Source: Pediococcus argentinicus (lineage in GTDB: Bacteria; Bacillota; Bacilli; Lactobacillales; Lactobacillaceae). From it: a stretch of DNA of 63,278 nucleotides. Under the pieces are notes generated by a model. The model ran no database searches. It worked only from the letters and a program-made list of their open reading frames with translations, and had not been told where the DNA came from. The translations under genes were made by a program, and so were the position numbers. The stretch covers positions 1 through 63,278 of the forward strand of contig NZ_JQCQ01000007.1 of NCBI RefSeq assembly GCF_001437605.1, read 5' to 3'. Below are positions 45,950-56,032 of this stretch, one piece after another. Each line of letters starts with the position of its first letter. The first letter of the stretch is position 1.

Positions 45950-48097
45950 ATGAAAAACAATAAGTTCTTAGATGGACTTCGTTCTGCATTAAGAACCATC
46001 GGTAGGTGGCTTAGTCCAGTATGGTCCGTAATTCGAAACTTTTTAAAAAAATATTGGCATCGATACCAACTAACGCGCTGGGTCATTGTGGCATTCCTGA
46101 CACTGTTTTTAATCATGAGTGCCTATCTAACATTTGAGGCTAAAACTGCCAACGTTGGTAATTTAAAGGCTGCTTTATCACAGCCAACGTTAATTATGGA
46201 TAAACACGATGAAAAGGCTGGAAGTCTTTATTCCCAAAAAGGTGATTGGGTCGATTTAGATAAAATATCACCGAATGTTCAAAATGCAGTAGTTGCTACG
46301 GAAGATCGTAATTTCTATAAAGAATATGGCTTTTCAATTAAAGGTATTGGTCGTGCTGCTGTGATGTTTGTGATGAACAAAGTTATGCGTCGTGGCTACA
46401 TTTCTGGTGGTGGTAGTACACTAACACAGCAATTAGTTAAAAACGCTTTTCTTTCTCAGCAACAGACATTTACTCGAAAGGCGCGAGAAATCTTCTTGTC
46501 TGTTGAAGTAGAAAATGTTTACTCCAAACAAGATATTTTAGCGATGTACTTGAATAATGCGTACTTTGGTAATGGGGTATGGGGTGTTCAAGATGCGGCT
46601 AAGAGATACTTTGGAGTTAATGCGTCTGATTTAACGGTTCCACAAGCGGCTATTATTGCTGGTATGTTAACCAATCCTAGTGGCTATAATCCGGCTGATC
46701 ATCCCGATAATGCTCGTGATCGACGAAATGTAGTACTTGGTTTAATGGCCGAAACGGGTAAGATCACCAAGTCACAAGCTGATCAGTATCGTCAAACACC
46801 AGTTATAACCTATGATGATTATCATTATGAAGATACTTACAAGTTCCCATACTACTTCGATTCTGTTATCAGTGAAGCAATTAATCGCTATGGCTTAACT
46901 GAATCTGAAATTATGAACCGTGGTTATAAGATTTATACCTACTTGGATCAGAATAACCAACGTGGAATGGAACAGACTTTTGAGAATGATGCTAATTTCC
47001 CAAATAATGCTAATGATGGTACTAAGGTGCAAGCTTCATCAGTTGCTGTAGATCCTAAGACCGGGGGAGTAGAAGCAGTTGTTGGTGGTCGTGGGAAACA
47101 CGTTTTCCGAGGATTTAACCGTGCAACTCAAATTAAACGACAACCTGGATCAACGTTGAAACCCATCGCGGTTTATACACCAGCGCTTTCTAATGGGTTC
47201 GATTACGATTCTAATTTACAAGATAAACTGAAATCATACGGTACTAACAAGTATCGTCCTGCTAATTATAATGATCAGTATTCGGGTCAATTACCAATGT
47301 ATCAAGCACTAGCACAAAGTAAGAATGCTCCAGCTGTTTGGTTGCTTAATAAAATTGGAGTCAATAAGGGATACGAATCTGTTCAGAAATTTGGTTTGAA
47401 GCCCGATAAAGAAGATAAGAACTTGGCCTTGGCTTTAGGTGGGTTAACCAATGGTATCTCACCACTACAATTGGCCGGTGCATATACGGCATTTGCAAAT
47501 GATGGTAATTTAGCTCAAACCGGGTTTATCAGAAAAATTGTGGATGCATCTGGAAATGTGATTGTCGATAATACACCACAAACTAAGCGGATTATGTCGA
47601 CTAAGGTTGCTAAAACGATGACTAGTATGATGCTTGGAGTCTTTAATAGTGCTGATGGTACCGGTGCTGGTGCTGAACCAGCTGGATATCAAATTGCTGG
47701 TAAAACTGGTAGTACGGAAGCGGATGGCACTGGCTCAACAGATGCAACTAAAGATAAATGGATTATTGGGTACACACCGGATGTGGTTGTTGCGACGTGG
47801 GAAGGGTTTGATGATACGAATAAGGCCCACCATTTGGAGAACATCACTGGTGTTGGTATGAATGGAATGTTCCAATCTGAAATGAGTTCAATTTTACCTA
47901 ACACAAAACAGACTAAATTTGATACGCAAAATGCAGCTACGTTAGCTAAGAATGAACAATCTCCTTCAAATCTATGGGATGATATTCAAAATGGGACTTC
48001 ATCAATCCAAGATAATATTTCTCAGGGTACTGATTCGATTAAGCAGAAGGCTGGTGAATGGTTTGATGACGCTAAGAAAGCTATTACTGGTCAATGA
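45950..48097 (+). CDS. pbp1A: Class A penicillin-binding protein 1A
   Basis: 715 residues. Cytoplasmic N-terminus, one membrane helix (about 43-61), GT51 transglycosylase domain with Glu118 (VVATEDRNFY) and GGGSTLTQQLVKN, then the transpeptidase with active Ser401 (STLK), SKN (458-460) and KTG (586-588). It polymerises and cross-links peptidoglycan outside the membrane. A Ser/Thr/Asn-rich tail follows the enzyme domains. It is monocistronic, with its own promoter. Confidence 0.95.
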   Translation: MKNNKFLDGLRSALRTIGRWLSPVWSVIRNFLKKYWHRYQLTRWVIVAFLTLFLIMSAYLTFEAKTANVGNLKAALSQPTLIMDKHDEKAGSLYSQKGDWVDLDKISPNVQNAVVATEDRNFYKEYGFSIKGIGRAAVMFVMNKVMRRGYISGGGSTLTQQLVKNAFLSQQQTFTRKAREIFLSVEVENVYSKQDILAMYLNNAYFGNGVWGVQDAAKRYFGVNASDLTVPQAAIIAGMLTNPSGYNPADHPDNARDRRNVVLGLMAETGKITKSQADQYRQTPVITYDDYHYEDTYKFPYYFDSVISEAINRYGLTESEIMNRGYKIYTYLDQNNQRGMEQTFENDANFPNNANDGTKVQASSVAVDPKTGGVEAVVGGRGKHVFRGFNRATQIKRQPGSTLKPIAVYTPALSNGFDYDSNLQDKLKSYGTNKYRPANYNDQYSGQLPMYQALAQSKNAPAVWLLNKIGVNKGYESVQKFGLKPDKEDKNLALALGGLTNGISPLQLAGAYTAFANDGNLAQTGFIRKIVDASGNVIVDNTPQTKRIMSTKVAKTMTSMMLGVFNSADGTGAGAEPAGYQIAGKTGSTEADGTGSTDATKDKWIIGYTPDVVVATWEGFDDTNKAHHLENITGVGMNGMFQSEMSSILPNTKQTKFDTQNAATLAKNEQSPSNLWDDIQNGTSSIQDNISQGTDSIKQKAGEWFDDAKKAITGQ

Positions 48098-48160
48098 TTT
48101 TAGTATTAAATCGCTTACTTAAATGGTATAATTGTTTTGAGATAAATTAGGAGGGTTATT

Positions 48161-48505
48161 ATGGCTGTTAATATTTATGATACTGCGAACCAAATGGAAA
48201 GTGACTTACGTCAAACAACTGAGTACCTAGATTTGGCAAAGGCTTTCGAAGATATGAAAAAAGATCCAAAGGCATATGACTTATTTAAGGAATTTCAAGA
48301 AATCCAAGCTAATTTGCAGCAGAAACAAATGAACGGCGAAGATCTCTCTGATTCTGAAATGGATCATGCCCGTGAGGTTGCTAACAAAGTTGGTGACATC
48401 GAAGTTGTAAAGACATTAATGGATAAGGAACGTAGTTTAAATCAACTACTAAATGATGTTAATCAGATTATTACGAAACCGGTTCAAGAATTGTACCGCA
48501 ACTAG
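48161..48505 (+). CDS. yheA: YlbF/YmcA family protein (UPF0342, YheA-like)
   Basis: A 114-residue, all-helical cytoplasmic protein (YDTANQMESDLRQTTEYLDLAKAFEDM) of the YlbF/YmcA/YheA family; length and the LMDKERSLNQLLNDVNQIITKPVQELY end match YheA. Function is poorly defined; relatives YlbF/YmcA adjust RNase Y. It sits before yhaO-yhaN-yhaM as in Bacillus. An extended -10 TGGTATAAT lies about 35 bases upstream. Confidence 0.82.
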   Translation: MAVNIYDTANQMESDLRQTTEYLDLAKAFEDMKKDPKAYDLFKEFQEIQANLQQKQMNGEDLSDSEMDHAREVANKVGDIEVVKTLMDKERSLNQLLNDVNQIITKPVQELYRN

Positions 48506-48513
48506 TAATCTAT

Positions 48514-48557
48514 AAAAGGTTTGAGACGAAACGGTGTTTTGTTCTCAAACTTTTTTG
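48514..48557 (+). terminator. Terminator after yheA
   Basis: AAAGGTTTGAGAC pairs with GTTCTCAAACTTT, then T residues. Confidence 0.78.
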
Positions 48558-48611
48558 TATTGAAAAAGAATTTGAGCTTTTTAAGGGTAATTTGTAAAAG
48601 AGGTGTTTAAT

Positions 48612-49829
48612 TTGAAATTTATTCATGCGGCTGATATTCATTTAGGTAGTCCGTTCTTAGGATTGAGGAATGCTACTGAGGACGTCAAAGATTTAATGCA
48701 TCATTCAATTAATCAGGCTTTTGAAAAAATGATTACAGATGCAGTGGCTGAAAATGTTGATTTCGTTTTAATTGTTGGAGATTTATTTGATGAACCCAAT
48801 CCCAGTTTTAATGTTATTGAAACTGCTATAGACGGTTTTGAAAAATTAAATCGAGCTAATATTCCGGTTCTGCTCAGTTTTGGTAATCATGATTATCTAA
48901 ATGAGGAAATACCAAGTTCCATTTTTCCTGATAATGTACAAGTTTTTGATGATAAGGTAAGTGTTAAAACTATTCGGACTGTGCAGAATGAGAATGTTAA
49001 GGTAGCCGGTTTTAGTTATAAAGCACGATCTGAACCACAAAGTCGAATCGACGAGTATCCTGTAAATGGCAATGATGCGGATTATTATATTGGTACATTA
49101 CACGGTAGTATGGACGGCCTTAATTCTCCTGAAGCAAGGTATGCACCATTTACTAAGGATCAGTTGATTAGTAAACATTATGATTATTGGGCATTAGGTC
49201 ATATTCATAAACGCGTGCAGTTAAATGATAACCCATTGATTCAGTATTCTGGTAATACGCAGGGTCGCCATATAAACGAGCAGGGTGTTAAAGGGCACTA
49301 TTTAGTAGAGTCCAATCAAAAGCAGCTTGTAAGTACTTTTAAGCCTACAAGTAGTGCAGTATGGAGAGAAATCGAAATTAACTGTGACCCTGATGATACT
49401 TTTGATAGCTTGAAGGAAAAAATACAATCTAAGCTATCTAAGAATCATCAAACTTTTGACTTAGTAAAAGTTAGACTAAATCAATCAAACTTATTAGATC
49501 AAGATGTAGTCAATACTCTGATGGGGGATGTATTTTTAAATCGTCTTCAGCGTGAGCTTGAACATCAGGAAAGTTGGATCTTTAAAATATCATTGAATAC
49601 TGATGAGGCAATGCAAGAACTTCCAAAGTTGGATGAAGATTTTTGGAATACTGCGAAAGCAGATATTTTTAATAAATCCAATATCTTAAGCTTAATGGGA
49701 CGATTACAGGAATATGATTTCTTAGTAGATAATTTTGATTCAGAGGATACAGTTAATGAATTAAAGTCTCAGTCTGAACTGCAATTAATTAAGAATAGTG
49801 CTTTTAAGGATGAACATCATGCAAATTAA
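48612..49829 (+). CDS. yhaO: YhaO-like SbcD/Mre11-type nuclease
   Basis: A 405-residue metallophosphoesterase. The metal motifs are ADIHLGSPF, VGDLFDEP, SFGNHDYL, LHGS and GHIHKR, the Mre11/SbcD set. Start is TTG 48612 behind AGAGGTG; the GTG at 48603 is within that site. It overlaps the start of yhaN by 11 bases, so the two subunits are translationally coupled. Likely a DNA repair nuclease paired with the ATPase YhaN; biochemical role inferred. Confidence 0.88.
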   Translation: MKFIHAADIHLGSPFLGLRNATEDVKDLMHHSINQAFEKMITDAVAENVDFVLIVGDLFDEPNPSFNVIETAIDGFEKLNRANIPVLLSFGNHDYLNEEIPSSIFPDNVQVFDDKVSVKTIRTVQNENVKVAGFSYKARSEPQSRIDEYPVNGNDADYYIGTLHGSMDGLNSPEARYAPFTKDQLISKHYDYWALGHIHKRVQLNDNPLIQYSGNTQGRHINEQGVKGHYLVESNQKQLVSTFKPTSSAVWREIEINCDPDDTFDSLKEKIQSKLSKNHQTFDLVKVRLNQSNLLDQDVVNTLMGDVFLNRLQRELEHQESWIFKISLNTDEAMQELPKLDEDFWNTAKADIFNKSNILSLMGRLQEYDFLVDNFDSEDTVNELKSQSELQLIKNSAFKDEHHAN

Positions 49830-52362
49830 AAAAATAAACATATACGGATTCGGGAAATTCACTGATCAATCTTTTGCCGTTGATCCTCAATTGCAGGTTT
49901 TTTATGGATTAAATGAAGCCGGAAAATCCACTATCAGACAATTTATTTTCAGTATTTTATTTGGATATGCTAGCAATCGTGCTAATGAAAAAGCATTGCG
50001 GTATAAGCCAAAGGTTGGAAATGCTTATGGTGGGAATCTAGAAGTCGAATATCAGGGTCATGATTATCGAATAGAGCGACTTGATGGAAAAAACGGTGGT
50101 CAAGTAACAATCACAGATTTAGAAAACAACGAACAAATTTCAGAAGACTTTGTGAAGACGATTTTAGGACCAATTGATCAGCAAACTTATCAACAACTAT
50201 TTGGATTTAACCAGACGGACTTGAGTGATTTATCAAAATTAAATCAGAATGATTTACAACGTAAGATTATTCAAATGGGTGCAGTTGGTAGCGATAGTTG
50301 GATCGAGTTACAAGATCAATTCGAATCTGAATCTGATAAACTGTTTACGCCTAAGGGACGTGTTAAACCACTTAATAAGCTTCTAAAACAATATGATGAC
50401 TTATCTAAAAAGCTCAGAGATATGAAGGCACAGCTACCGAGTTACTTTGAATATCAAAAGACAAGTCAGGACTTGGATGCTCAAATTAAGCAAGTTCGAA
50501 ATGAGCAATCTGAAGTATCAAACAAACTTAACCAGACTAAAAATTTGTTATCTAAATGGGATGCTTATGCAGAATTGAGTGATTTGGAAAAGCAACATGT
50601 TGAAGAATCACGTAGCATTAGTGAAATGGATTTGAATCAAGTTCGCCAATCATTTACTAGGTGGCAACAATTAAAGAAACAGTCTCAAGAAACAAAGAAA
50701 AAAGTTGACTTAATCCAAGTCGAGCAGCAAAAACAAGTGCTTCCAGACAATGCCCCAGAAATAATTGAATTAGATAATCAATCTAATGCTGTTAAGGACT
50801 TAATACAGAGCCAAAAGTGGCTAAAGAATGATATTGAAGAAACTAAAGCTGGATTAGATGAATTAAATCAAAAGTATCAATTTGACCTAGATACTTTGTC
50901 GCATTTATCTGATGGAGAGATTACAACAGTTAGAAATAATCAGAGAAAGTTGACAGAAAATAGTCGACTGGTGGGTGAGAAGCAAACAGAAATGTTGCAA
51001 CAATCTCAGACCAAGAACAATAATTTGGTTCCTATTGTTTTAGGCGTCGGAGGAGTAATTGCATTGGTTCTTCCAATCAATCTTCCAATCAAAATACTTT
51101 TAGCATTGATATTGTTGGGAGCAGCAGGTTGGTTATTCTGGAAAAATGGACAAAATAGTCCTCAGAATAATATTCAAGATGAGATTGATGCTCTGAAACA
51201 AGAAGCCAGTGAAACAGAAAACAACTTAAATCAAGTAAAGCAAAGTCATCAAATGAATAGTGTTGCATTGGATGACATACTTCTAGTAAATAATGATGTT
51301 GAAAAATTTCAAAATTTGCGTTCGTCATACACTAACTTAATTCATCAATTAAGTGAAAATAATAGCGTACTAGATGAATTTTGGAGCAAGTTTACACGCC
51401 TATATCCCGACAAAGAACAAAAAGGCACAGAATCGATAGACTTTCTAAATCAGCAAGTGGATCAAATTCGCCGAATTAAAGAGCAAGATAAAAATAATCA
51501 AACCAGACTAGACTATTTACAAAATGAACTGAAACAAAGTCTTCAGAATCAGTCTGATGAGAGTGCAAGTATTGAAGCTGTTATGCAGGTTAGACCAGAG
51601 CAAGAACAATTTGAAGACTTATTAAAGCAAAAACAGAATCAACAAAAAGCACTGATAAGAATTCAAGAGTTGAAAAATCAGGTCGATACTACCGAGTTAG
51701 AACAGCTAAGGGTGATTAGTAATAAGTCTGAGTTGGAGTCTCAATTAAATTCAGAACAAGAACAACTTACTAATTTGAATTCTAAAGAAAAAGAGTTATT
51801 AGATTCAAAGACCGAACAAATCGGTAACATGACTGGTCAGATTAGTTCAGGGGATGTTGAGCAAACTGAACAGGAACTGATTGATTTACAACAAGAAATA
51901 ACTGATGATACCGAAGCTTGGCTGACACAAAAACTTAGTGCTCAATGGATTGAAAAGACTCTTGAGCTGGCAACACAAGGACGATTGCCCAAAGTAGTCG
52001 AATTGGCACAAAAATATTTTAAACAATTAACCCAAAATCGTTATGAATCATTTACTTTGGAAAAGAAGCGAATCGAAACTAAACGTGTTGATGGTGTGAA
52101 ATTTGATTTGAATGAATTGTCACGAGGTACTGCTGAGCAACTATATGTATCTTTACGTTTAGCATTTACAGAGGTAGTGTCAGACATTGTTAGATTGCCA
52201 ATTATCATTGACGATGGATTTGTTAGTTTTGATGATCAGAGACTGAAAATTGTTTTTGAAATATTGTCACAAATCAGTGTTAACAATCAAATTATTTACT
52301 TTACTGCAAAAGCAGAGGTTGAATCGCTAGTAGATCAGAAAAGAATTATCAGATTGGAGTGA
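49819..52362 (+). CDS. yhaN: YhaN-like SbcC/Rad50-type ATPase with membrane hairpin
   Basis: 847 residues. N-terminal Walker A LNEAGKST, long Gln/Asn-rich coiled coils (about 190-380 and 450-690) and a C-terminal ABC part with ELSRGTAEQLYVSLRLAF signature and Walker B IIIDDGFVSFDD. Between the coils there are two hydrophobic helices (about residues 404-446) in place of a zinc hook, as in Bacillus YhaN, placing the complex at the membrane. Works with YhaO. Confidence 0.88.
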   Translation: MQIKKINIYGFGKFTDQSFAVDPQLQVFYGLNEAGKSTIRQFIFSILFGYASNRANEKALRYKPKVGNAYGGNLEVEYQGHDYRIERLDGKNGGQVTITDLENNEQISEDFVKTILGPIDQQTYQQLFGFNQTDLSDLSKLNQNDLQRKIIQMGAVGSDSWIELQDQFESESDKLFTPKGRVKPLNKLLKQYDDLSKKLRDMKAQLPSYFEYQKTSQDLDAQIKQVRNEQSEVSNKLNQTKNLLSKWDAYAELSDLEKQHVEESRSISEMDLNQVRQSFTRWQQLKKQSQETKKKVDLIQVEQQKQVLPDNAPEIIELDNQSNAVKDLIQSQKWLKNDIEETKAGLDELNQKYQFDLDTLSHLSDGEITTVRNNQRKLTENSRLVGEKQTEMLQQSQTKNNNLVPIVLGVGGVIALVLPINLPIKILLALILLGAAGWLFWKNGQNSPQNNIQDEIDALKQEASETENNLNQVKQSHQMNSVALDDILLVNNDVEKFQNLRSSYTNLIHQLSENNSVLDEFWSKFTRLYPDKEQKGTESIDFLNQQVDQIRRIKEQDKNNQTRLDYLQNELKQSLQNQSDESASIEAVMQVRPEQEQFEDLLKQKQNQQKALIRIQELKNQVDTTELEQLRVISNKSELESQLNSEQEQLTNLNSKEKELLDSKTEQIGNMTGQISSGDVEQTEQELIDLQQEITDDTEAWLTQKLSAQWIEKTLELATQGRLPKVVELAQKYFKQLTQNRYESFTLEKKRIETKRVDGVKFDLNELSRGTAEQLYVSLRLAFTEVVSDIVRLPIIIDDGFVSFDDQRLKIVFEILSQISVNNQIIYFTAKAEVESLVDQKRIIRLE

Positions 52363-52367
52363 AATTA

Positions 52368-53318
52368 ATGGAAAAGAAGTTAAAAGAATACAAAAATGAC
52401 GATGAGATGGGTTTATTTGTCTTGATTAAGAGCGCTGAAAAACGTGTGACTAAAACAGGTAAGGATTTCATTGCTATGACATTTCAAGATCGTTCGGGCG
52501 AAATTAGAGGAAATTACTGGGATGCAAAAGAAGAAGACATCACTAATTTTAAAGCTGGTCGAGTAATTTACCTGAACGGGAAAAGAGAAACTTATAAAAG
52601 TGCTCCTCAAGTGAAAATTATGGCAATGCGCTTAGCGGATGATACGGAGCCTAATGATCCAACGCTTTATACAGAAAAAGCTCCTGTGTCAATTAGTGAT
52701 TTACGTGAAGAAGTGAGCGCCACTTTATTTGAAATTACTAACGCAGATTGGAACCGAATTGTACGAGCGTTGTTGAAGAAGTACGATACCCAGTTCTTTG
52801 CATATCCAGCTGCTAAAACTAATCATCATGCTTTTGAGGGTGGACTAGCATATCACACAGTTTCAATTTTACGCTTGGCAAAATCAGTGGTTAAACAATA
52901 TCCACAAGTTGATGCATCGCTACTGTATGCTGGGGCACTGTTGCATGATTTAGGCAAAACGATTGAATTGTCTGGTCCAATTTCAACAACCTATACAGTT
53001 GCTGGAAACTTATTAGGACACATCACTTTAATTGATGAGGAAATTGTTAAAACAGCACAAGAGTTAAAAATTGATACTAATTCTGAAAACATGTTGTTAC
53101 TCAGACATATGATTATCTCTCATCATGGTCTGAAAGAATATGGATCACCGGTTGAACCACACATGCTAGAAGCAGTTGTGTTGCATGCTTTAGATGATTT
53201 GGATGCTCAAATTCAAATGGTTAGTGGGGCACTTAAAGATACAGAGCCTGGTGAATTCAGTGAACGTATTTTTGGAATGGATGGAAGAAATTTCTTTAGA
53301 CCAACTACGGACAAATAA
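52368..53318 (+). CDS. yhaM: 3'-5' exoribonuclease YhaM
   Basis: 316 residues. An N-terminal OB-type nucleic-acid-binding domain (VTKTGKDFIAMTFQDRSGEIRGNYWDA) and a C-terminal HD domain (HHAFEGGLAYHT, LLHDLGKT, HMIISHHG) with the metal-binding His/Asp set. YhaM degrades RNA 3' ends in Firmicutes. ATG 52368 follows GGAGTG, and lies six bases after the yhaN stop. Confidence 0.92.
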   Translation: MEKKLKEYKNDDEMGLFVLIKSAEKRVTKTGKDFIAMTFQDRSGEIRGNYWDAKEEDITNFKAGRVIYLNGKRETYKSAPQVKIMAMRLADDTEPNDPTLYTEKAPVSISDLREEVSATLFEITNADWNRIVRALLKKYDTQFFAYPAAKTNHHAFEGGLAYHTVSILRLAKSVVKQYPQVDASLLYAGALLHDLGKTIELSGPISTTYTVAGNLLGHITLIDEEIVKTAQELKIDTNSENMLLLRHMIISHHGLKEYGSPVEPHMLEAVVLHALDDLDAQIQMVSGALKDTEPGEFSERIFGMDGRNFFRPTTDK

Positions 53319-53350
53319 AAAAATTCCTGCAATTAAGCAGGAATTTTTTT
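53316..53350. terminator. Bidirectional terminator between yhaM and prsA
   Basis: AAAAAAATTCCTGC and GCAGGAATTTTTTT with loop AATTAA. Confidence 0.9.
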
Positions 53351-53365
53351 ATTTGGTATTAATTA

Positions 53366-54250
53366 TTATTTAGCTTTTGGTGCAGCAGGTGATAGGTAAT
53401 CATCAAGAACGTTCTTTAAATCGTTATCCTTAATAGTTACATTACCCTTTTTAAGAACTTTACCAACAACTGTGTGAAGTTTGTCACTGTTACTCATATC
53501 TGAGTTCCAGATTTGTTCTTTAAGTTCTTTAGTATGGTCTGACATTTTACCTTTAGCAGGTTTGTCTAACATCTTAATAACCTGGTAACCATATTCAGTC
53601 TTAACAGGTTCCTTAGTGTATTTACCTTCATCAAGTTTGAATGCAGCTTTCTTGAAGTTAGCATCTAAAGTTGTGTTTGTGTTATCAAAGGCAGGAATCT
53701 TACCACCTTTGTCACGAGTAGATGAATCAACAGAGTATTTCTTAGCTACACTAGTGAAGCTTTGTCCATCATCAAGAGCTTTGATGGCTTTTTCAGCAGC
53801 GCTCTTCTTTGATACGAGGATTTGACCAACAGTAACTTTAGGTTGGTATGATTTCCATTCTTTTTCTAATTGACTTTCAGAAATTGAATCATTGTCTTTA
53901 ACAGCTTCTTTTAGAAGTAGGTTAGAACGTAATTGTTTCTTCAAAGAACTGCTGTCCATACCGTTTGATTGGAGGACACTCTTAAATTGTGAACCATATT
54001 GATCTTTGTATGAGTTGTATTGCTTTGTAACTGTTTTATCAGATACCTTGTCACCATATTGCTTTTCAAGTACTTTATTGATGATCATTTGTTGTAATAC
54101 TTGCTTACCTTGTGATGTACCTTTTAAACTGCTGTAGTACTGATCTTGTGTGACCTTACCACCAGAAGTAGTTGCAACTGTTTTGCTACCACAGGCAGCT
54201 AATGTAATTGCCATGCCAAGAGCGGCAAGACCAAGGAAAAATTTCTTCAT
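53366..54250 (-). CDS. prsA: PrsA foldase lipoprotein (parvulin-type)
   Basis: 294 residues. Lipoprotein signal [20 protein letters not shown] with lipobox LAAC, a chaperone-like N-domain, a PpiC/parvulin domain (about 140-235: [37 protein letters not shown]) and a C-terminal helix. It helps exported proteins fold at the membrane-wall interface; the S53 protease, PBP and adhesin are possible clients. ATG 54250 follows GGAG. Confidence 0.92.
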   Translation of the reverse strand: MKKFFLGLAALGMAITLAACGSKTVATTSGGKVTQDQYYSSLKGTSQGKQVLQQMIINKVLEKQYGDKVSDKTVTKQYNSYKDQYGSQFKSVLQSNGMDSSSLKKQLRSNLLLKEAVKDNDSISESQLEKEWKSYQPKVTVGQILVSKKSAAEKAIKALDDGQSFTSVAKKYSVDSSTRDKGGKIPAFDNTNTTLDANFKKAAFKLDEGKYTKEPVKTEYGYQVIKMLDKPAKGKMSDHTKELKEQIWNSDMSNSDKLHTVVGKVLKKGNVTIKDNDLKNVLDDYLSPAAPKAK

Positions 54251-54368
54251 AATAAATCTCCACATCCTATTCAATTCGTTTTGTTGAAAAATACAATATT
54301 CATCATACCATACTTAGAAAATCTATTAGACTTTCTAATAAATCTTTATAAAAAGTTCAAATTGAAGT

Positions 54369-54734
54369 CTATTTTTTTACATTTGTTGGAGAACCGATGG
54401 AATTTAATTCCTTTTGAATATGTTCTTCAAGTTCGTTAATACGAGCTAAACGAGGTTCCAACTTATATTGGAAGTGTTCAACTGAAGTATTAATTTCTTC
54501 CATTGTTTTCTGAGTTTTATCTAATTGATTACGTAAATTAGCAGTGTTGCTCTTTAAGGAGCTTACTGATGCAGCAAATGATTGAATCGCATTGATGTAA
54601 TCGGTAATAGATTGCTTTAAGTCGCGTACGAGATGGGGATGATTAATAACATAAGTGATACTTTTATATCCTAACCAAGTGCCAATAGCGGTCCGTAACC
54701 ATCTAAAACGTTTCTTCTTTTTGTCTTTTGCCAT
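54369..54734 (-). CDS. Coiled-coil protein near hit and prsA
   Basis: 121 residues. Basic N-terminus (KDKKKKRFRWLRTAIG), a weakly hydrophobic segment (about 15-30), then a long heptad-rich helix (LKSNTANLRNQLDKTQKTMEEINTSVEHF). Conserved in position between hit and prsA in lactobacilli; no function known to me. Its start overlaps the hit stop by one base, so they are cotranscribed. Confidence 0.7.
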   Translation of the reverse strand: MAKDKKKKRFRWLRTAIGTWLGYKSITYVINHPHLVRDLKQSITDYINAIQSFAASVSSLKSNTANLRNQLDKTQKTMEEINTSVEHFQYKLEPRLARINELEEHIQKELNSIGSPTNVKK

Positions 54735-55168
54735 TATTTATCCTCCATCGCATTTTGGATGCTTGTTTGAAGTTCTTCTAATTGGCTAGAACTGGTTGAC
54801 TCACCGTTATCAGTATAGTTGATTGAAAATGTATCATCTTCTGAATAGCGTGGAATCAAATGGAAATGAGAGTGAAATACTGATTGATATGCTAATTCAC
54901 CATTGTTATTAACGATGTTCATTCCCTTAATAGATGGATTACTGTTCTTAATGGCCCGAGCAATTTTAGGGATGCGTGCAAAGACTTGTTCAGCAAGTTC
55001 TTCATCGTATGCGTAAATATCTGGAATGTGCACCTTTGGAATTACCAGTGTGTGACCTGGCGTGGTCTGTGAAATATCTAGAAATGCTTTTACTTTATCA
55101 TCTTCATAGACGGTATAACTTGGAATATCTCCCGCAATAATTTTACAAAAAATACAATTGTTATCCAT
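54734..55168 (-). CDS. hit: HIT family (HINT-like) nucleotide hydrolase
   Basis: 144 residues. Zinc-site cysteines at CIFCKII, TPGHTLVIPK, and the His-x-His-x-His triad FHSHFHLIPR. HINT proteins hydrolyse AMP-lysine or similar adenylates. It diverges from ecsA as in Bacillus. Confidence 0.92.
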   Translation of the reverse strand: MDNNCIFCKIIAGDIPSYTVYEDDKVKAFLDISQTTPGHTLVIPKVHIPDIYAYDEELAEQVFARIPKIARAIKNSNPSIKGMNIVNNNGELAYQSVFHSHFHLIPRYSEDDTFSINYTDNGESTSSSQLEELQTSIQNAMEDK

Positions 55169-55257
55169 AATAGAAACCTCCAGTTATCTTTAAAAACTAT
55201 TATACACTTTTCCTATTTATCTCACGCGGTAAAGACTATTAAAAAGGGCTGATATGG

Positions 55258-55263
55258 TATAAT
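55258..55263 (+). promoter_or_regulatory. ecsAB promoter (extended -10)
   Basis: TGGTATAAT about 32 bases before the ecsA start; the -35 is weak. Confidence 0.55.
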
Positions 55264-55294
55264 TTAAAGGTGTTTTTGAGAGGATGATATATAA

Positions 55295-56032
55295 ATGAGC
55301 CTAGAGGTTAAAGCTTTAACAGGTGGATATACACAGGTCCCAGTCATTAAGGATTTAAGCTTCACGGTTAATGATGGTGAATTAATGGGACTGATTGGAT
55401 TAAATGGGGCCGGAAAGTCGACTACTATCAATCATATTATTGGACTGTTAACTCCCCAAAAGGGATCAATTATTTTAAATGGAATTAATTTAAAAGATAA
55501 TCCTAATGATTTCAAAAAACAGATGGCCTATGTGCCTGAGTTTCCAGTTTTATATGAAGAACTAACTCTTAGAGAACATATTGATTTAACAATTAAAGCA
55601 TACGATTTAGATTCTGAACGTACATGGGTTGAAGCTAAAAAGTTACTTAAAACATTCCGTTTAGACAAAAGACTGGACTGGTTTCCAGCAAACTTTTCTA
55701 AAGGTATGAAACAAAAGGTTATGATTGTTTGTGCTTTTATTACACAGGCAAAATTATTTGTAATTGATGAACCATTTTTGGGACTAGATCCTTTAGCTGT
55801 TGATGATTTATTAAAGTTGATCGATCAAAAGAAGAAATCCGGTGCGTCAATTTTAATGTCGACACACGTTCTGGATACTGCGGAAAAATACTGTGATCAA
55901 TTTGCACTATTAAATAACGGAGTTTTGGAATCAGTCGGAACAGTTGCTGATTTTCAAACACAATTTAATCAGCCAGGTGCTAGTTTGAGTGAAATTTACT
56001 TGAAGTTGGCAAGGAGTGAGATGAATGAATGA
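55295..56032 (+). CDS. ecsA: ABC transporter ATP-binding protein EcsA
   Basis: 245 residues. Walker A GLNGAGKST, signature FSKGMKQKV, Walker B FVIDEPFLGLD, switch MSTHVLD. The FSKGMKQ signature, gene order and partner fit EcsA. In Bacillus, Ecs affects secretion, RasP intramembrane proteolysis and biofilm formation. The end overlaps ecsB by 8 bases. Confidence 0.92.
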   Translation: MSLEVKALTGGYTQVPVIKDLSFTVNDGELMGLIGLNGAGKSTTINHIIGLLTPQKGSIILNGINLKDNPNDFKKQMAYVPEFPVLYEELTLREHIDLTIKAYDLDSERTWVEAKKLLKTFRLDKRLDWFPANFSKGMKQKVMIVCAFITQAKLFVIDEPFLGLDPLAVDDLLKLIDQKKKSGASILMSTHVLDTAEKYCDQFALLNNGVLESVGTVADFQTQFNQPGASLSEIYLKLARSEMNE